Shown in pieces: positions 34,153 through 42,184 of a stretch of 64,000 bases of DNA. The translations under genes were made by a program, and so were the position numbers. How positions within the stretch are numbered: position 1 is the first letter of the stretch; each line of letters opens with the position of its first letter. Under the pieces are notes generated by a model. The model searched no databases. It saw only the letters and a program-made list of their open reading frames with translations, and was not told the origin of the DNA. The stretch comes from Kitasatospora sp. MMS16-BH015 (GTDB lineage: Bacteria > Actinomycetota > Actinomycetes > Streptomycetales > Streptomycetaceae), in assembly GCF_002943525.1 (NCBI RefSeq), contig NZ_CP025394.1:4464001-4528000 (forward strand). Reading direction: 5' to 3'.

Positions 34153-34216
34153 GCAAGACCCTGGTGGGGGGCTTGTGGGAGGCGTTTGGGAGGATGCCGG
34201 GCAGGGGGTGGGCGGT

Positions 34217-34804
34217 ATGTCGATCGAACTGCCGGGCGAGCTGGTCTGGGTGATGAACCTGCTCGGGCTGAACTGGCCTGACGTGGACGAGGACGAACTG
34301 CGGGCCTGGGCGGGGCACGTGCGGGAGTTCGCCGCCGGGCTGCAGGGTGCCCACGACGACACTCACGCCATGGTGCAGGGTCTGGCCGCCAGCTACCAGG
34401 GGGCTTCCTACGAGGCGTTGGTCGACCGCTGGAGCCGGGCTTCGGCCGAGCACCACACGGTGCTGATCGACTGCTGCGGGGTGCTGGCCACCGGGCTGGA
34501 GCTGGCGGCCGACGGGATCGTGGTCGCCAAGGGCGCGGTGATCGCCGAGTTGGTCGCGATGGCCGCCGAGTTCGCCGCCGAGCAGGCGGCGGCGGTGGCG
34601 ACCTTGGGGCTGGCGGAGGCGGCGAACGTGGTGATCGTCGAGGCCGGCAAGCGGGTGGTCAACGCGATCCTCCAGCAGATCGAGCAGGAGATCATCGGGC
34701 AGTTGGTCTCGATGGCGATCGAGCCGTTCCAGGCGGAGATCGAGAAGGCCGTCGGCGGGCTGGTCTTCGACGGTGTGGAGAAGGCGCTGGGGGGCGCGGC
34801 ATGA
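34217..34804 (+). CDS. WXG100/CpnT-like N-terminal domain protein
   Basis: ATG 34217 gives 195 residues; GTG 34208 is possible. The N-terminus LPGELVWVMNLLGLNWPDVDEDELRAWAGHVREFA matches the helical domain at the front of actinobacterial polymorphic toxins (CpnT/WXG100-like). This is followed by a helix-turn-helix hairpin with SYQGASYEALVDRW. Residues 90-135 are very hydrophobic and Ala-rich, so they could insert in a membrane. In most relatives this domain is fused to the toxin. Here it is a separate gene whose stop overlaps the next start (ATGA). It is a likely export or scaffold partner for the toxin. Confidence 0.7.
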   Translation: MSIELPGELVWVMNLLGLNWPDVDEDELRAWAGHVREFAAGLQGAHDDTHAMVQGLAASYQGASYEALVDRWSRASAEHHTVLIDCCGVLATGLELAADGIVVAKGAVIAELVAMAAEFAAEQAAAVATLGLAEAANVVIVEAGKRVVNAILQQIEQEIIGQLVSMAIEPFQAEIEKAVGGLVFDGVEKALGGAA

Positions 34805-35856
34805 GCGGCGGCTTCCGGGCGCACCCGGAGCACCTGGGCGCGGGCGCGCGCAAGGCGCACGAGCACGCCGACCGGGTCGAGCACCACTCGCGCGCCCTCG
34901 ACTCCGCGACCCAGGGCAAGGTCCTGGGCCGGGGCAAGTTCGGCAAGCTGGTCGAGAAGGCCGTCCGGCCGGTGGTCGACTCGATGATCAAGGACATGTC
35001 CAAGGCGATGGCGGGCACCCACCGCTCCCTCGGCCACGGCCTGGAGATCACCAAGAAGAACCTCGACGAGGCCGAGAAGGCCGTCCGGGAGGGCTTGAAG
35101 GGCGACCGCACCTCCCTCAACAAGCACGGCATCAAGCTGGGGGACGGCCAGTCGATACCCGGCCGGGAGGCGTTGCAGCACCAGTACGACAAGCAGGTCC
35201 GCGAGCGCGTCGACGAGCTGGCGAAGCAGGGCCACGGGCCCGGACGGCACCTGCGGGTCTCGGACGACCAGCTCAAGGCCCGGCTGGGTAAGCCGTTCCA
35301 GGAGCGGCGGCGGAGGCCGCAGGAGACGGTTCGTGACGACCGGGGGCGGCCGGTCCGTCAGCCGGCGCAGTACGAGATGGTGTGGGACCGGAACGAGAAC
35401 GGCTTCCTGAATTCGCGGGACAAGATCGACCCGCTGCACGGCCCGGAAGGCCCCAACCGTCCGGAGGCGGTCCGGTACGACGACTACGAGAAGGTCGACC
35501 AGTACGGAAACCCGAAGAAGCACACCTGTGACAACTACTCGACGGCCTTCAAGGACGAAGAGGCGTACATGTACGCCGAGCTGCGGGCGCGCCAGAAGAT
35601 CGACCTCGGCGAAGGGCCGCCCCACCCGGCCAGGTTGACACCGGAGGAGGCGTGGGGGCCGGGAGATCACCGCGACAAGTTCAAGGGGTATTATCTTGAC
35701 CCCACGAATCCGATGGGCCCGACCGGGCCGAATTATCGGAATGTGAACTTCGAGGGCGCGTCTATCGAAGCGTGGTACTACCCCGACGGAAAGGGTGGGT
35801 ATACGTTGGCGACGATGTTCCCGAAGCCGGATCACGCGCACAATCCGGTCTCATGA
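34801..35856 (+). CDS. Putative polymorphic toxin with unfamiliar C-terminal domain
   Basis: The product has 351 residues and overlaps both neighbours by ATGA. Residues 1-110 are charged and helical (HLGAGARKAHEHADRVEHHSRAL), like the second half of WXG/ESX-type carriers. A Lys/Arg-rich linker spans about 110-195. The C-terminal domain (about 200-351) holds HTCDNYSTAFKDEEAYMYAEL, a Pro/Gly-rich loop (YYLDPTNPMGPTGPNYRNV) and the end strand ASIEAWYYPDGKGGYTLATMFP. I do not recognise it as a known nuclease, deaminase or TNT domain. The toxin role is inferred from architecture and from the two immunity-like genes behind it. Confidence 0.6.
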   Translation: MSGGFRAHPEHLGAGARKAHEHADRVEHHSRALDSATQGKVLGRGKFGKLVEKAVRPVVDSMIKDMSKAMAGTHRSLGHGLEITKKNLDEAEKAVREGLKGDRTSLNKHGIKLGDGQSIPGREALQHQYDKQVRERVDELAKQGHGPGRHLRVSDDQLKARLGKPFQERRRRPQETVRDDRGRPVRQPAQYEMVWDRNENGFLNSRDKIDPLHGPEGPNRPEAVRYDDYEKVDQYGNPKKHTCDNYSTAFKDEEAYMYAELRARQKIDLGEGPPHPARLTPEEAWGPGDHRDKFKGYYLDPTNPMGPTGPNYRNVNFEGASIEAWYYPDGKGGYTLATMFPKPDHAHNPVS

Positions 35857-36506
35857 CTGCGCGGAACTGGCCGGTCCCCGGGTGGAACGAGCACAGCCGG
35901 CTGCCCGCCTGGTTCGCCTCCGTGTTCCAGCCCGAGCTGATCAACTACGTGGACGACTGGCGGGACTTCCACCGGGACAACGTGCTGCTCCGGGAGAGTT
36001 TCGAGTACATCCTGGAGCGGCAGCCGTTCAGTATCAGCGACTGGTACGACCTGACCAAGTGGATGTTCTACGCCGAGGGCGAGCTGTACGGCTACCTGCT
36101 CCAGGTGTACGAGTACTACTACCTGGGGTCCGACCGGATTCCGACGCTGCCGGACGAGCACCGGCCGAAGCCGGATTCCTATGGTCCGCCGTGGGTCTCC
36201 TTCCTGGATCCGACGCCCTGTGACATTCCCGGATGGTGCGAGAGCGAGGAAATCCGGGAATTCTACCTGTGGGCGTTCCATCCGAAGGTGATCAAGCACC
36301 TGTACATGTACGACCTCTGGGCGCGGGAGAGACCACTGGTCCGGGCCGGTCTGCGGTACCTGATCGAGGAGAAACCGTTCTCGGTGCGGGACTGGAAGCT
36401 GTTCACCCAGTCCGAGTTCGCGTCCGAGGCCGAGCTGTACGCCTTTCTGGTAGATCTCTACGAGTACTTCTACGACGAGGAGCCCCCGCGCCATGCCCCT
36501 GCGTGA
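35853..36506 (+). CDS. Candidate immunity protein with two copies of a 65-residue module
   Basis: ATG 35853 overlaps the toxin stop (ATGA), giving 217 residues. It is cytoplasmic, acidic and very rich in Tyr, Trp and Phe. Two repeats are visible, about residues 27-95 and 137-208. They share the pattern LR-x-G/S-F/L-x-Y-I/L-x-x-x-x-PFS-x-x-DW, then E-x-ELY-x-Y/F-L-x-x-x-YEY-x-Y. Between them is a Pro-rich insert (PPWVSFLDPTPCDIPGW). The family is unknown to me. The position directly after the toxin gene, with translational coupling, is what immunity genes show. Confidence 0.6.
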   Translation: MTARNWPVPGWNEHSRLPAWFASVFQPELINYVDDWRDFHRDNVLLRESFEYILERQPFSISDWYDLTKWMFYAEGELYGYLLQVYEYYYLGSDRIPTLPDEHRPKPDSYGPPWVSFLDPTPCDIPGWCESEEIREFYLWAFHPKVIKHLYMYDLWARERPLVRAGLRYLIEEKPFSVRDWKLFTQSEFASEAELYAFLVDLYEYFYDEEPPRHAPA

Positions 36507-37197
36507 CGAACTGCCGCCGCGTACCGGCCCCTGGGCCAGTCGGTTCGACAGTGAGGAGGCGCTGGTCAAGGCGGACGATGCGCTGCGGGCCGCCGCGCTG
36601 CGGGACCGCGACCTCGCGCCCGTGCTGCCGTACGGGGAGGTGTACGGGTACTGGCTGGACGGGCGGGGGAACGCGACGGCGATCGCGATCGATCCGGCGG
36701 AGCCGTACGGGGCGGACGGGGAGCTGCAGTACGTGTACGGGGACTTCCTGACCGGGGCGCACGTGTACGGGGTGTACCGGCCGGCGGCGGGGGTCGGGGC
36801 GCAGGGGCCGGCCGGGGCCGGGGAGCTGTGGAACACCACGCTGTACCCGTACCCCGGGGGGTCGCTCGACCCCGTGACGGTGCCGTTGGCGGAGTTGGGG
36901 CTGGACGTGCCGGGGGTGGACCGGCGGTTCGTGAACTTCTGTGCCGGGGTGCTCGGGGTGGAGGCGGTGGACGACCTCGGGATGTTGAAGGAGACCTTCG
37001 GCGGGGCGTGGCCGGACTACCGGGAGGTGGTGCGGGCGGGGTTGGCGCACCTGGCGCGGCAGCCGATGCCGGTGGAGCAGTGGTACGCGCTGACGTACGT
37101 GGCGTTCCCGGACCGGCGGGCGTTGGGGTACTACCTGGCGCAGGTGTACGCGTACCTGTTCGACGGCTTCGACGCGATGCCGGTCGCCCCGCAGTAG
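36493..37197 (+). CDS. Second candidate immunity protein sharing the same module
   Basis: ATG 36493 overlaps the previous gene by 14 nt and gives 234 residues. The N-terminal 120 residues are distinct (VLPYGEVYGYWLDGRGNATAIAI, then LWNTTLYPYPGG), perhaps a beta domain. The last roughly 75 residues contain one copy of the module found twice in the preceding protein (VVRAGLAHLARQPMPVEQWY and LGYYLAQVYAYLFDG). Shared sequence plus overlap suggest a joint role in neutralising or regulating the toxin. The codon use is strongly GC-biased, unlike the slightly less GC-rich 35.5-36.4 kb part. Confidence 0.6.
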   Translation: MPLRDELPPRTGPWASRFDSEEALVKADDALRAAALRDRDLAPVLPYGEVYGYWLDGRGNATAIAIDPAEPYGADGELQYVYGDFLTGAHVYGVYRPAAGVGAQGPAGAGELWNTTLYPYPGGSLDPVTVPLAELGLDVPGVDRRFVNFCAGVLGVEAVDDLGMLKETFGGAWPDYREVVRAGLAHLARQPMPVEQWYALTYVAFPDRRALGYYLAQVYAYLFDGFDAMPVAPQ

Positions 37198-37210
37198 CGG
37201 TGGGGCCGGT

Positions 37211-38476
37211 CTACGGGATGCCGAGCTCGAAGAGGACGTAGCCCGCGTACCAGCCGGAGGCCAGGGCGGTGAGGGTGAGGACGAAGGCGAGCGAGGCGTT
37301 GCTCAGCCGGCGCAGGGCGACGGCGAGCGGGAGGAAGAGGGGGAAGGCGGGCAGCAGGTAGCGGGAGGTGTTGCCGAAGATCTGCTGGCTGCCGAGCACC
37401 AGGACGACGGTGACCAGGGTGTAGACCAGGAGGAAGACCGGCACCCGCATCCGCACCAGCAGGAAGACCAGGATCGGCAGGGAGAAGACCAGCAGGAGCG
37501 CGATCAGGTCTTCGGTCGGGTACGCGAAGTAGTAGTCGGTGTGGCCGAAGACCACGCCGCGCAGCACCGACATGGTGTGCCGGCCGTAGTCGAAGAAGTG
37601 CATCCAGGCCCCGCGCTGGAGCGTGAAGTACCCCGTCCACTCCCCCATCCGCCAGCCGACCCAGGCCACGTAGCCGAACAGGCCCAGCGGGGCGATCGCC
37701 ATCGCGAGCAGCGGGCGCCAGACGCCGTCCCGGCGGTGGTACAGCGCGAACAGGCCGGCCACGCCGAGGGCGCCGATCAGGGCGGAGGCGGTCGGGCGGT
37801 TGAGCCCGGCGATCAGGGTGAGCACCCCGGCCTCGATCCACCGGCGGGTGAGCACCGCGTAGCAGGCCCAGGCGGCCAGCGCGACGAAGAGCGAGTCGGA
37901 GTAGACCGCCCACTCGGCGCCGGAGCCGGGGAAGAGGCCCCAGATCGCGGCGGCCAAGATGCCGGCCCGGCGGTCGGTCAGGTGGGCGGTGACGGCGTAG
38001 ATGCCGGCCGCGGCGACGAAAGAGGAGAGGACGGAGACGACCATCCCGGCGCCGTAGGTGCCCAGACCGGTGACATCCGAGACCAACCGCATCAAGCCCG
38101 GGTAGAGCGGGAAGAAGGCAGCCGAGTTCTGGTCGTGCGTCATCCACTGACCGGGCGGGAGCAGCACGAGCTGGGGGTGGTAGCCGTTGGCGGCGACCTG
38201 CTGGTACCACCAGCCGTCCCAGCTCTGCAGGACGTCCCAGGCGTGGGCGCCGCCACCGAAGCGCGGCTCCTTGTGCTTGAAATCTCCTGAGGAGTTGAGC
38301 AGCCACATGAAGACGGCGAACCCGAGCAGCTTGACCACGCCGAACACCGCGAGCGCGGGCCCGAACCGGTGGGCGGCCCGCCGGGCCCAGTGGTCGAGAC
38401 CACTGGGTGAGGGGCCCTGACCAGCCGCGTTCTCCGGCAGGAGCTCCTCGACCGGTGAACCGGGTATTGCGTTCAT
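37211..38476 (-). CDS. Polytopic mannosyltransferase-like (GT-C, PIG-V-like) protein
   Basis: ATG 38476 gives 421 residues with about ten hydrophobic helices. The first luminal loop has WDVLQSWDGWWYQQVAANGY, the DGxWY region typical of GT-C enzymes. Next comes NSAAFFPLYPGLMRLV (FFPLYP motif), which matches the PIG-V-like mannosyltransferase family. These enzymes use polyprenyl-phosphate sugars at the outer membrane face. It is divergent from the GT2 gene at 38650, which would make such a lipid-linked sugar donor, so the two probably act together. Confidence 0.8.
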   Translation of the reverse strand: MNAIPGSPVEELLPENAAGQGPSPSGLDHWARRAAHRFGPALAVFGVVKLLGFAVFMWLLNSSGDFKHKEPRFGGGAHAWDVLQSWDGWWYQQVAANGYHPQLVLLPPGQWMTHDQNSAAFFPLYPGLMRLVSDVTGLGTYGAGMVVSVLSSFVAAAGIYAVTAHLTDRRAGILAAAIWGLFPGSGAEWAVYSDSLFVALAAWACYAVLTRRWIEAGVLTLIAGLNRPTASALIGALGVAGLFALYHRRDGVWRPLLAMAIAPLGLFGYVAWVGWRMGEWTGYFTLQRGAWMHFFDYGRHTMSVLRGVVFGHTDYYFAYPTEDLIALLLVFSLPILVFLLVRMRVPVFLLVYTLVTVVLVLGSQQIFGNTSRYLLPAFPLFLPLAVALRRLSNASLAFVLTLTALASGWYAGYVLFELGIP

Positions 38477-38649
38477 CTGATCCTGACCCCGCCCGTGTGT
38501 GGCTCACTGGTTGGTGATGGATGGCCTGCCGACCCCAAGAGCCTAGGTCATGGCAGGTCGGAGGGGGGATCTTCCTCACCCGGCTCTCAGCGAGCCGCTT
38601 GTAAAATCCGACCAGCCCATCAATCAAGGCCAGCGGCGGGAAAAGCCTG

Positions 38650-39669
38650 ATGACGTCAGCGAGTACCGGGATCACCCTCTCCGTGGTCATCCCCATGTAC
38701 AACGAAGAGGAAGCGCTCCCTGCCCTCGCCGCCCGGCTCCGCCCGGCCCTGGAGGGCACTGCGGTGCGGTACGAGGTGGTGGCCGTCGACGACGGCAGCC
38801 GCGACAAGACCGCGGCCGTCCTCGCCGACCTGCGGGAGACCTGGCCCGAGCTGCGGGTGGTCCGGCTGCGCCGCAACTCCGGCCACCAGGCCGCGCTCAC
38901 GGCCGGCCTGCACCGCGCCCGCGGCGCGTACGTGGCCAGCATCGACGCCGACCTCCAGGACCCGCCGGAGAAGATCGCCGAGATGCTGGCGCTGGCCCGC
39001 CGGGACGGGCTCGACATCGTCTACGGGGTGCGCACCGACCGCTCCACCGACACCGGCTTCAAGCGCCGCACGGCCGGGGTCTACTACGGCCTGATGCGGC
39101 GGCTGGTCGGCAAGCAGATGCCCGCCCAGGCGGGTGACTTCCGGCTGCTCAGCCGGGAGGCCGTGGAGGCGCTCAAGCAGCTGCCCGACCAGCAGCGGGT
39201 CTACCGCCTGCTGGTGCCCTGGCTGGGCTTCCCGAGCGGGGAGGTGCACTACCAGCGGGAGGAGCGGGTGGCGGGCGAGACCAAGTACCCGCTGAGCAAG
39301 ATGATCGGCCTCGCGGTGGACAGCATCACCGGCTTCTCGGCCGCCCCGCTGCGGATCGCCACCTGGCTGGGCGTGACCAGCTTCTTCGCCTGCCTGGGCC
39401 TGCTGGTCTTCAGCCTGGTGGCCTACGGGGAGGGCAAGACCGTGCCGGGGTGGACCTCGCTCTTCGTCGGGCTGCTCTTCATCGGGGCGGTGCAGCTGAT
39501 CTGCGTGGGCCTGCTGGGCGAGTACATCGGGCGGATCTACACGGCGGTGCAGCGGCGCCCGACGTACTTCGTCGGCTACGACTCGGCGGAGGGCACCGCC
39601 GGTGACGCCGCCGGTGATTCCCCGGCGATGGTCGGGCCGCGGCACGAGGGGGAGCGGGCCGGCGTCTGA
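38650..39669 (+). CDS. Family 2 glycosyltransferase (polyprenyl-phosphate sugar synthase type)
   Basis: The product has 339 residues. The GT-A domain has LSVVIPMYNEEEALP, EVVAVDDGSRDKT, and SIDADLQDPPEKI (the metal-binding DxD-like motif), followed by GDFRLLSREAVEAL. Two C-terminal membrane helices (about 235-310) match the GtrB/DPM1-like group, which transfers sugar from a nucleotide donor to polyprenyl phosphate. The tail is Gly/Ala/Asp-rich. It is divergent from the mannosyltransferase-like gene with a 173-bp gap. Confidence 0.85.
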   Translation: MTSASTGITLSVVIPMYNEEEALPALAARLRPALEGTAVRYEVVAVDDGSRDKTAAVLADLRETWPELRVVRLRRNSGHQAALTAGLHRARGAYVASIDADLQDPPEKIAEMLALARRDGLDIVYGVRTDRSTDTGFKRRTAGVYYGLMRRLVGKQMPAQAGDFRLLSREAVEALKQLPDQQRVYRLLVPWLGFPSGEVHYQREERVAGETKYPLSKMIGLAVDSITGFSAAPLRIATWLGVTSFFACLGLLVFSLVAYGEGKTVPGWTSLFVGLLFIGAVQLICVGLLGEYIGRIYTAVQRRPTYFVGYDSAEGTAGDAAGDSPAMVGPRHEGERAGV

Positions 39670-39763
39670 GGAGCGGCGGCCCCGGGGCACGCGGGTGCCG
39701 TGGCGGGATCGGGGCGGTGCCCCGGGCTGACGAGCTGTCGGCCGGGCGGGGATACTCGGTCGC

Positions 39764-40348
39764 ATGGCCGAGAACACCACCCGCACCGCCTACACCGTCG
39801 ACTCCCTGCTCGCCGTGACGGTGGGGGTCTTCAACGAGCGCGGGTACGACGGCACCTCGATGGAGGACCTGTCGCGGGCGGCCGGGATCTCGAAATCCTC
39901 GATCTACCACCACGTGCGGGGCAAGGAGGAGCTGCTGCGGCTCGCCGTGGGGCGGGCGCTGGACGCGCTCTTCGCCATCCTGGCCGAGCCGGCGGCCGTC
40001 GCGGGCCGGCCGGTGGACCGGCTGGAGCACGTGGTGCGGCGCACCACCGAGGTGCTGCTGGCCGAGCTGCCCTACGTGACGCTGCTGCTGCGGGTGCGGG
40101 GCAACACCGCGACCGAGCAGTGGGCGCTGGAGCGGCGCCGGGACTTCGACCACCAGGTCTCCGAGCTGCTGCGGGCCGCCGTGGTCGCGGGTGAACTGCG
40201 CTCGGACGTGGAGCCCCGGCTGGCCACCCGGCTGCTCTTCGGCATGATCAACTCGGTGGTGGAGTGGTACCGCCCGGGCGCCCGGGGCGCCGACGGGGTG
40301 GCCGAGGCCGTGGTGCACCTGGCCTTCGACGGCCTGCGGGCGCGGTAA
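39764..40348 (+). CDS. TetR family transcriptional regulator
   Basis: ATG 39764 gives 194 residues. The N-terminal TetR helix-turn-helix is clear (GVFNERGYDGTSMEDLSRAAGISKSSIYHHVRGKEELL, residues 22-58). The C-terminus is a helical ligand-binding domain (LLARLLFGMINSVVEWYRPG-like). TetR proteins close to paaN in actinomycetes often act as phenylacetate-responsive repressors (PaaR-type). Here paaN is 5.7 kb away, but its operator-like palindrome recurs 0.6 kb downstream of this gene. The link is an inference. Confidence 0.85.
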   Translation: MAENTTRTAYTVDSLLAVTVGVFNERGYDGTSMEDLSRAAGISKSSIYHHVRGKEELLRLAVGRALDALFAILAEPAAVAGRPVDRLEHVVRRTTEVLLAELPYVTLLLRVRGNTATEQWALERRRDFDHQVSELLRAAVVAGELRSDVEPRLATRLLFGMINSVVEWYRPGARGADGVAEAVVHLAFDGLRAR

Positions 40349-40355
40349 GGGGCAC

Positions 40356-40835
40356 TCACACCGGCGGCACCTGGTCGGTCTCCTCGAAGACCAGCATGGT
40401 CTGGCTGGAGAGCACCTGCGGGATGGCCTGGATCCGGCCCAGCACCAGCTCGCGCAGGGCCTGGTTGTCGGCCGCGTGCACCAGCAGCAGGACGTCGAAT
40501 TCGCCGCCGACCAGTGCGATGTGCGCGACGCCCGGGAGGGCGAGCAGCTGCTCGCGGACGGTGCGCCAGGAGTTCTGCACGATCTTCAGGGTGAGGTAGG
40601 CCGTCGCGCCCTGCCCGGCCCGTTCGTGGTCGACCCGGGCGGTGAAGCCGCGGATCACGCCGTCCTCGACCATCCTGGAGATGCGGGCGTACGCGTTCGC
40701 GCGGGAGACGTGCACCCGCTCGGCGACCGAACGGATCGACGCCCGGCCGTCCTGTTGCAGCAACCGAAGGATCGCACGGTCCACCCGGTCCAACTGGCCA
40801 GCCCGGTCAGACCTGGACATCTGTTCACCCGACAC
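40356..40835 (-). CDS. Lrp/AsnC family regulator (BkdR-like)
   Basis: GTG 40835 follows GGTGGGGGG; ATG 40820 is an alternative. The product has about 159 residues. The helix-turn-helix is LDRVDRAILRLLQQDGRASIRSVAERVHVSRANAYARI. A RAM/ferredoxin-like ligand domain follows (ALVGGEFDVLLLVHAADNQALRELVL). It is divergent from the 2-oxoacid dehydrogenase operon, the usual place of BkdR, which controls branched-chain ketoacid dehydrogenase genes. Role inferred from position. Confidence 0.8.
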   Translation of the reverse strand: MSGEQMSRSDRAGQLDRVDRAILRLLQQDGRASIRSVAERVHVSRANAYARISRMVEDGVIRGFTARVDHERAGQGATAYLTLKIVQNSWRTVREQLLALPGVAHIALVGGEFDVLLLVHAADNQALRELVLGRIQAIPQVLSSQTMLVFEETDQVPPV

Positions 40836-40936
40836 GGCCCCCCACCCTCTCAGTATGGACGTAGTGCCACCAGCAGACCGCCTACTCGGCCGTATGTCCA
40901 CCACCGTGACGCAACTCTGGTCAGAATGACCAAGCG

Positions 40937-40950
40937 ACCGAACAATCGGT
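40937..40950. promoter_or_regulatory. Candidate TetR operator upstream of the 2-oxoacid dehydrogenase operon
   Basis: ACCGAACAATCGGT is a near-palindrome that matches 13 of 14 bases of the site at 34135. It lies about 90 nt upstream of the E1 alpha start in the divergent lrp gap. Confidence 0.55.
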
Positions 40951-41041
40951 AGGGAGGAAGTGCCCAGGCGAGAGCCCCGGTGCCCCTCCGCTCACCCACG
41001 GCACCCCTGCCGCACCCCCCACACCCCCGGAGGTGCCCGAG

Positions 41042-42184
41042 ATGACCGTCCTCGACCACAGGCACCCGGCCACCGTGCCGGGCTGGCTCCCTGGAGCGAC
41101 CGCCCCGCGGACCGACCCGGCTCCCCTGCTGCCGGACTCCTCGCCGCTCCGCGTTCTCGGCACCGAGGCCCAGACCAAGACCGACCCCGCCCTGCTGCGC
41201 GAGCTCTACCGCCGCCTGGTGGTCGGCCGCCGCTACAACCAGCAGGCCACCACCCTCACCAAGCAGGGCCGGCTGGCGGTCTACCCCGCCTCCACCGGCC
41301 AGGAGGCCTGTGAGGTGGCCGCCGCGCTGGCGCTGCGCCCGCAGGACTGGCTGTTCCCCAGCTACCGCGACACCCTCGCGGTGGTCTCCCGGGGCGTCGA
41401 CCCGCTGGAGGCGCTCACCCTGCTGCGCGGCAGCGCGCACACCGGCTACGACCCCAAGGCCACCCGGACGGCCCCGCTGAGCACCCCGCTCGCCACCCAG
41501 GCCCCGCACGCCGTGGGCCTGGCCCACGCGGCCCGGCTGGCCGGCGACCAGACCGTCGCGCTCGCCATGCTCGGCGACGGCGGCACCAGCGAGGGCGACT
41601 TCCACGAGGCGCTGAACTTCGCCGCCGTGCTCAACGCGCCGGTGGTCTTCCTGGTGCAGAACAACGGCTACGCCATCTCGGTGCCGCTCACCCAGCAGTC
41701 GGCGGCGCCCAGCCTGGCCCACAAGGCCGTCGGCTACGGCATGCCCGGCCGGCTGGTGGACGGCAACGACGCGGCGGCCATGCACGCGGTGCTCAGCGAG
41801 GCCGTCGAGCGGGCCCGCGCCGGCGGCGGCCCGACCCTGATCGAGGCGCTCACCTACCGGATCGAGGCGCACACCAACGCCGACGACGCCACCCGGTACC
41901 GCGAGGAGGCCGAGGTCACCGCCTGGCGCGAGCACGACCCGATCCTGCTGATGGAGCGCCACCTGCGCCCGGCCGGCGTGCTCGACGACGAGCTCGTCCG
42001 GGAGGCCGCCGAGGAGGCCGAGGCGCTGGCCGCCCGGATGCGCGCCGAGTTCCACGCCGAACCCGAATTGGACCCGATGTCGCTCTTCACCCACGTATAC
42101 GCCGAGATGACCCCGCAACTGCGCGAGCAGTCGGCCCAGTTGGCGGCGGAGCTGGCGGCCGAGGCCGAGGTGGAAGCCCGATGA
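41042..42184 (+). CDS. bkdA: 2-oxoacid dehydrogenase E1 component, alpha subunit
   Basis: ATG 41042 lies 8 nt after GGAGG, giving 380 residues. The thiamine diphosphate motif is GDGGTSEGDFHEALNFAAVLNAPVVFLVQNN (GDG...NN). The loop TYRIEAHTNADDATRYR is the phosphorylation-loop region of this family. The pattern fits branched-chain 2-oxoacid dehydrogenase rather than single-chain AceE. It decarboxylates the 2-oxoacid. It overlaps the beta gene by ATGA. The bkd name rests on the BkdR-like neighbour; a pyruvate or acetoin dehydrogenase is the alternative. Confidence 0.8.
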   Translation: MTVLDHRHPATVPGWLPGATAPRTDPAPLLPDSSPLRVLGTEAQTKTDPALLRELYRRLVVGRRYNQQATTLTKQGRLAVYPASTGQEACEVAAALALRPQDWLFPSYRDTLAVVSRGVDPLEALTLLRGSAHTGYDPKATRTAPLSTPLATQAPHAVGLAHAARLAGDQTVALAMLGDGGTSEGDFHEALNFAAVLNAPVVFLVQNNGYAISVPLTQQSAAPSLAHKAVGYGMPGRLVDGNDAAAMHAVLSEAVERARAGGGPTLIEALTYRIEAHTNADDATRYREEAEVTAWREHDPILLMERHLRPAGVLDDELVREAAEEAEALAARMRAEFHAEPELDPMSLFTHVYAEMTPQLREQSAQLAAELAAEAEVEAR

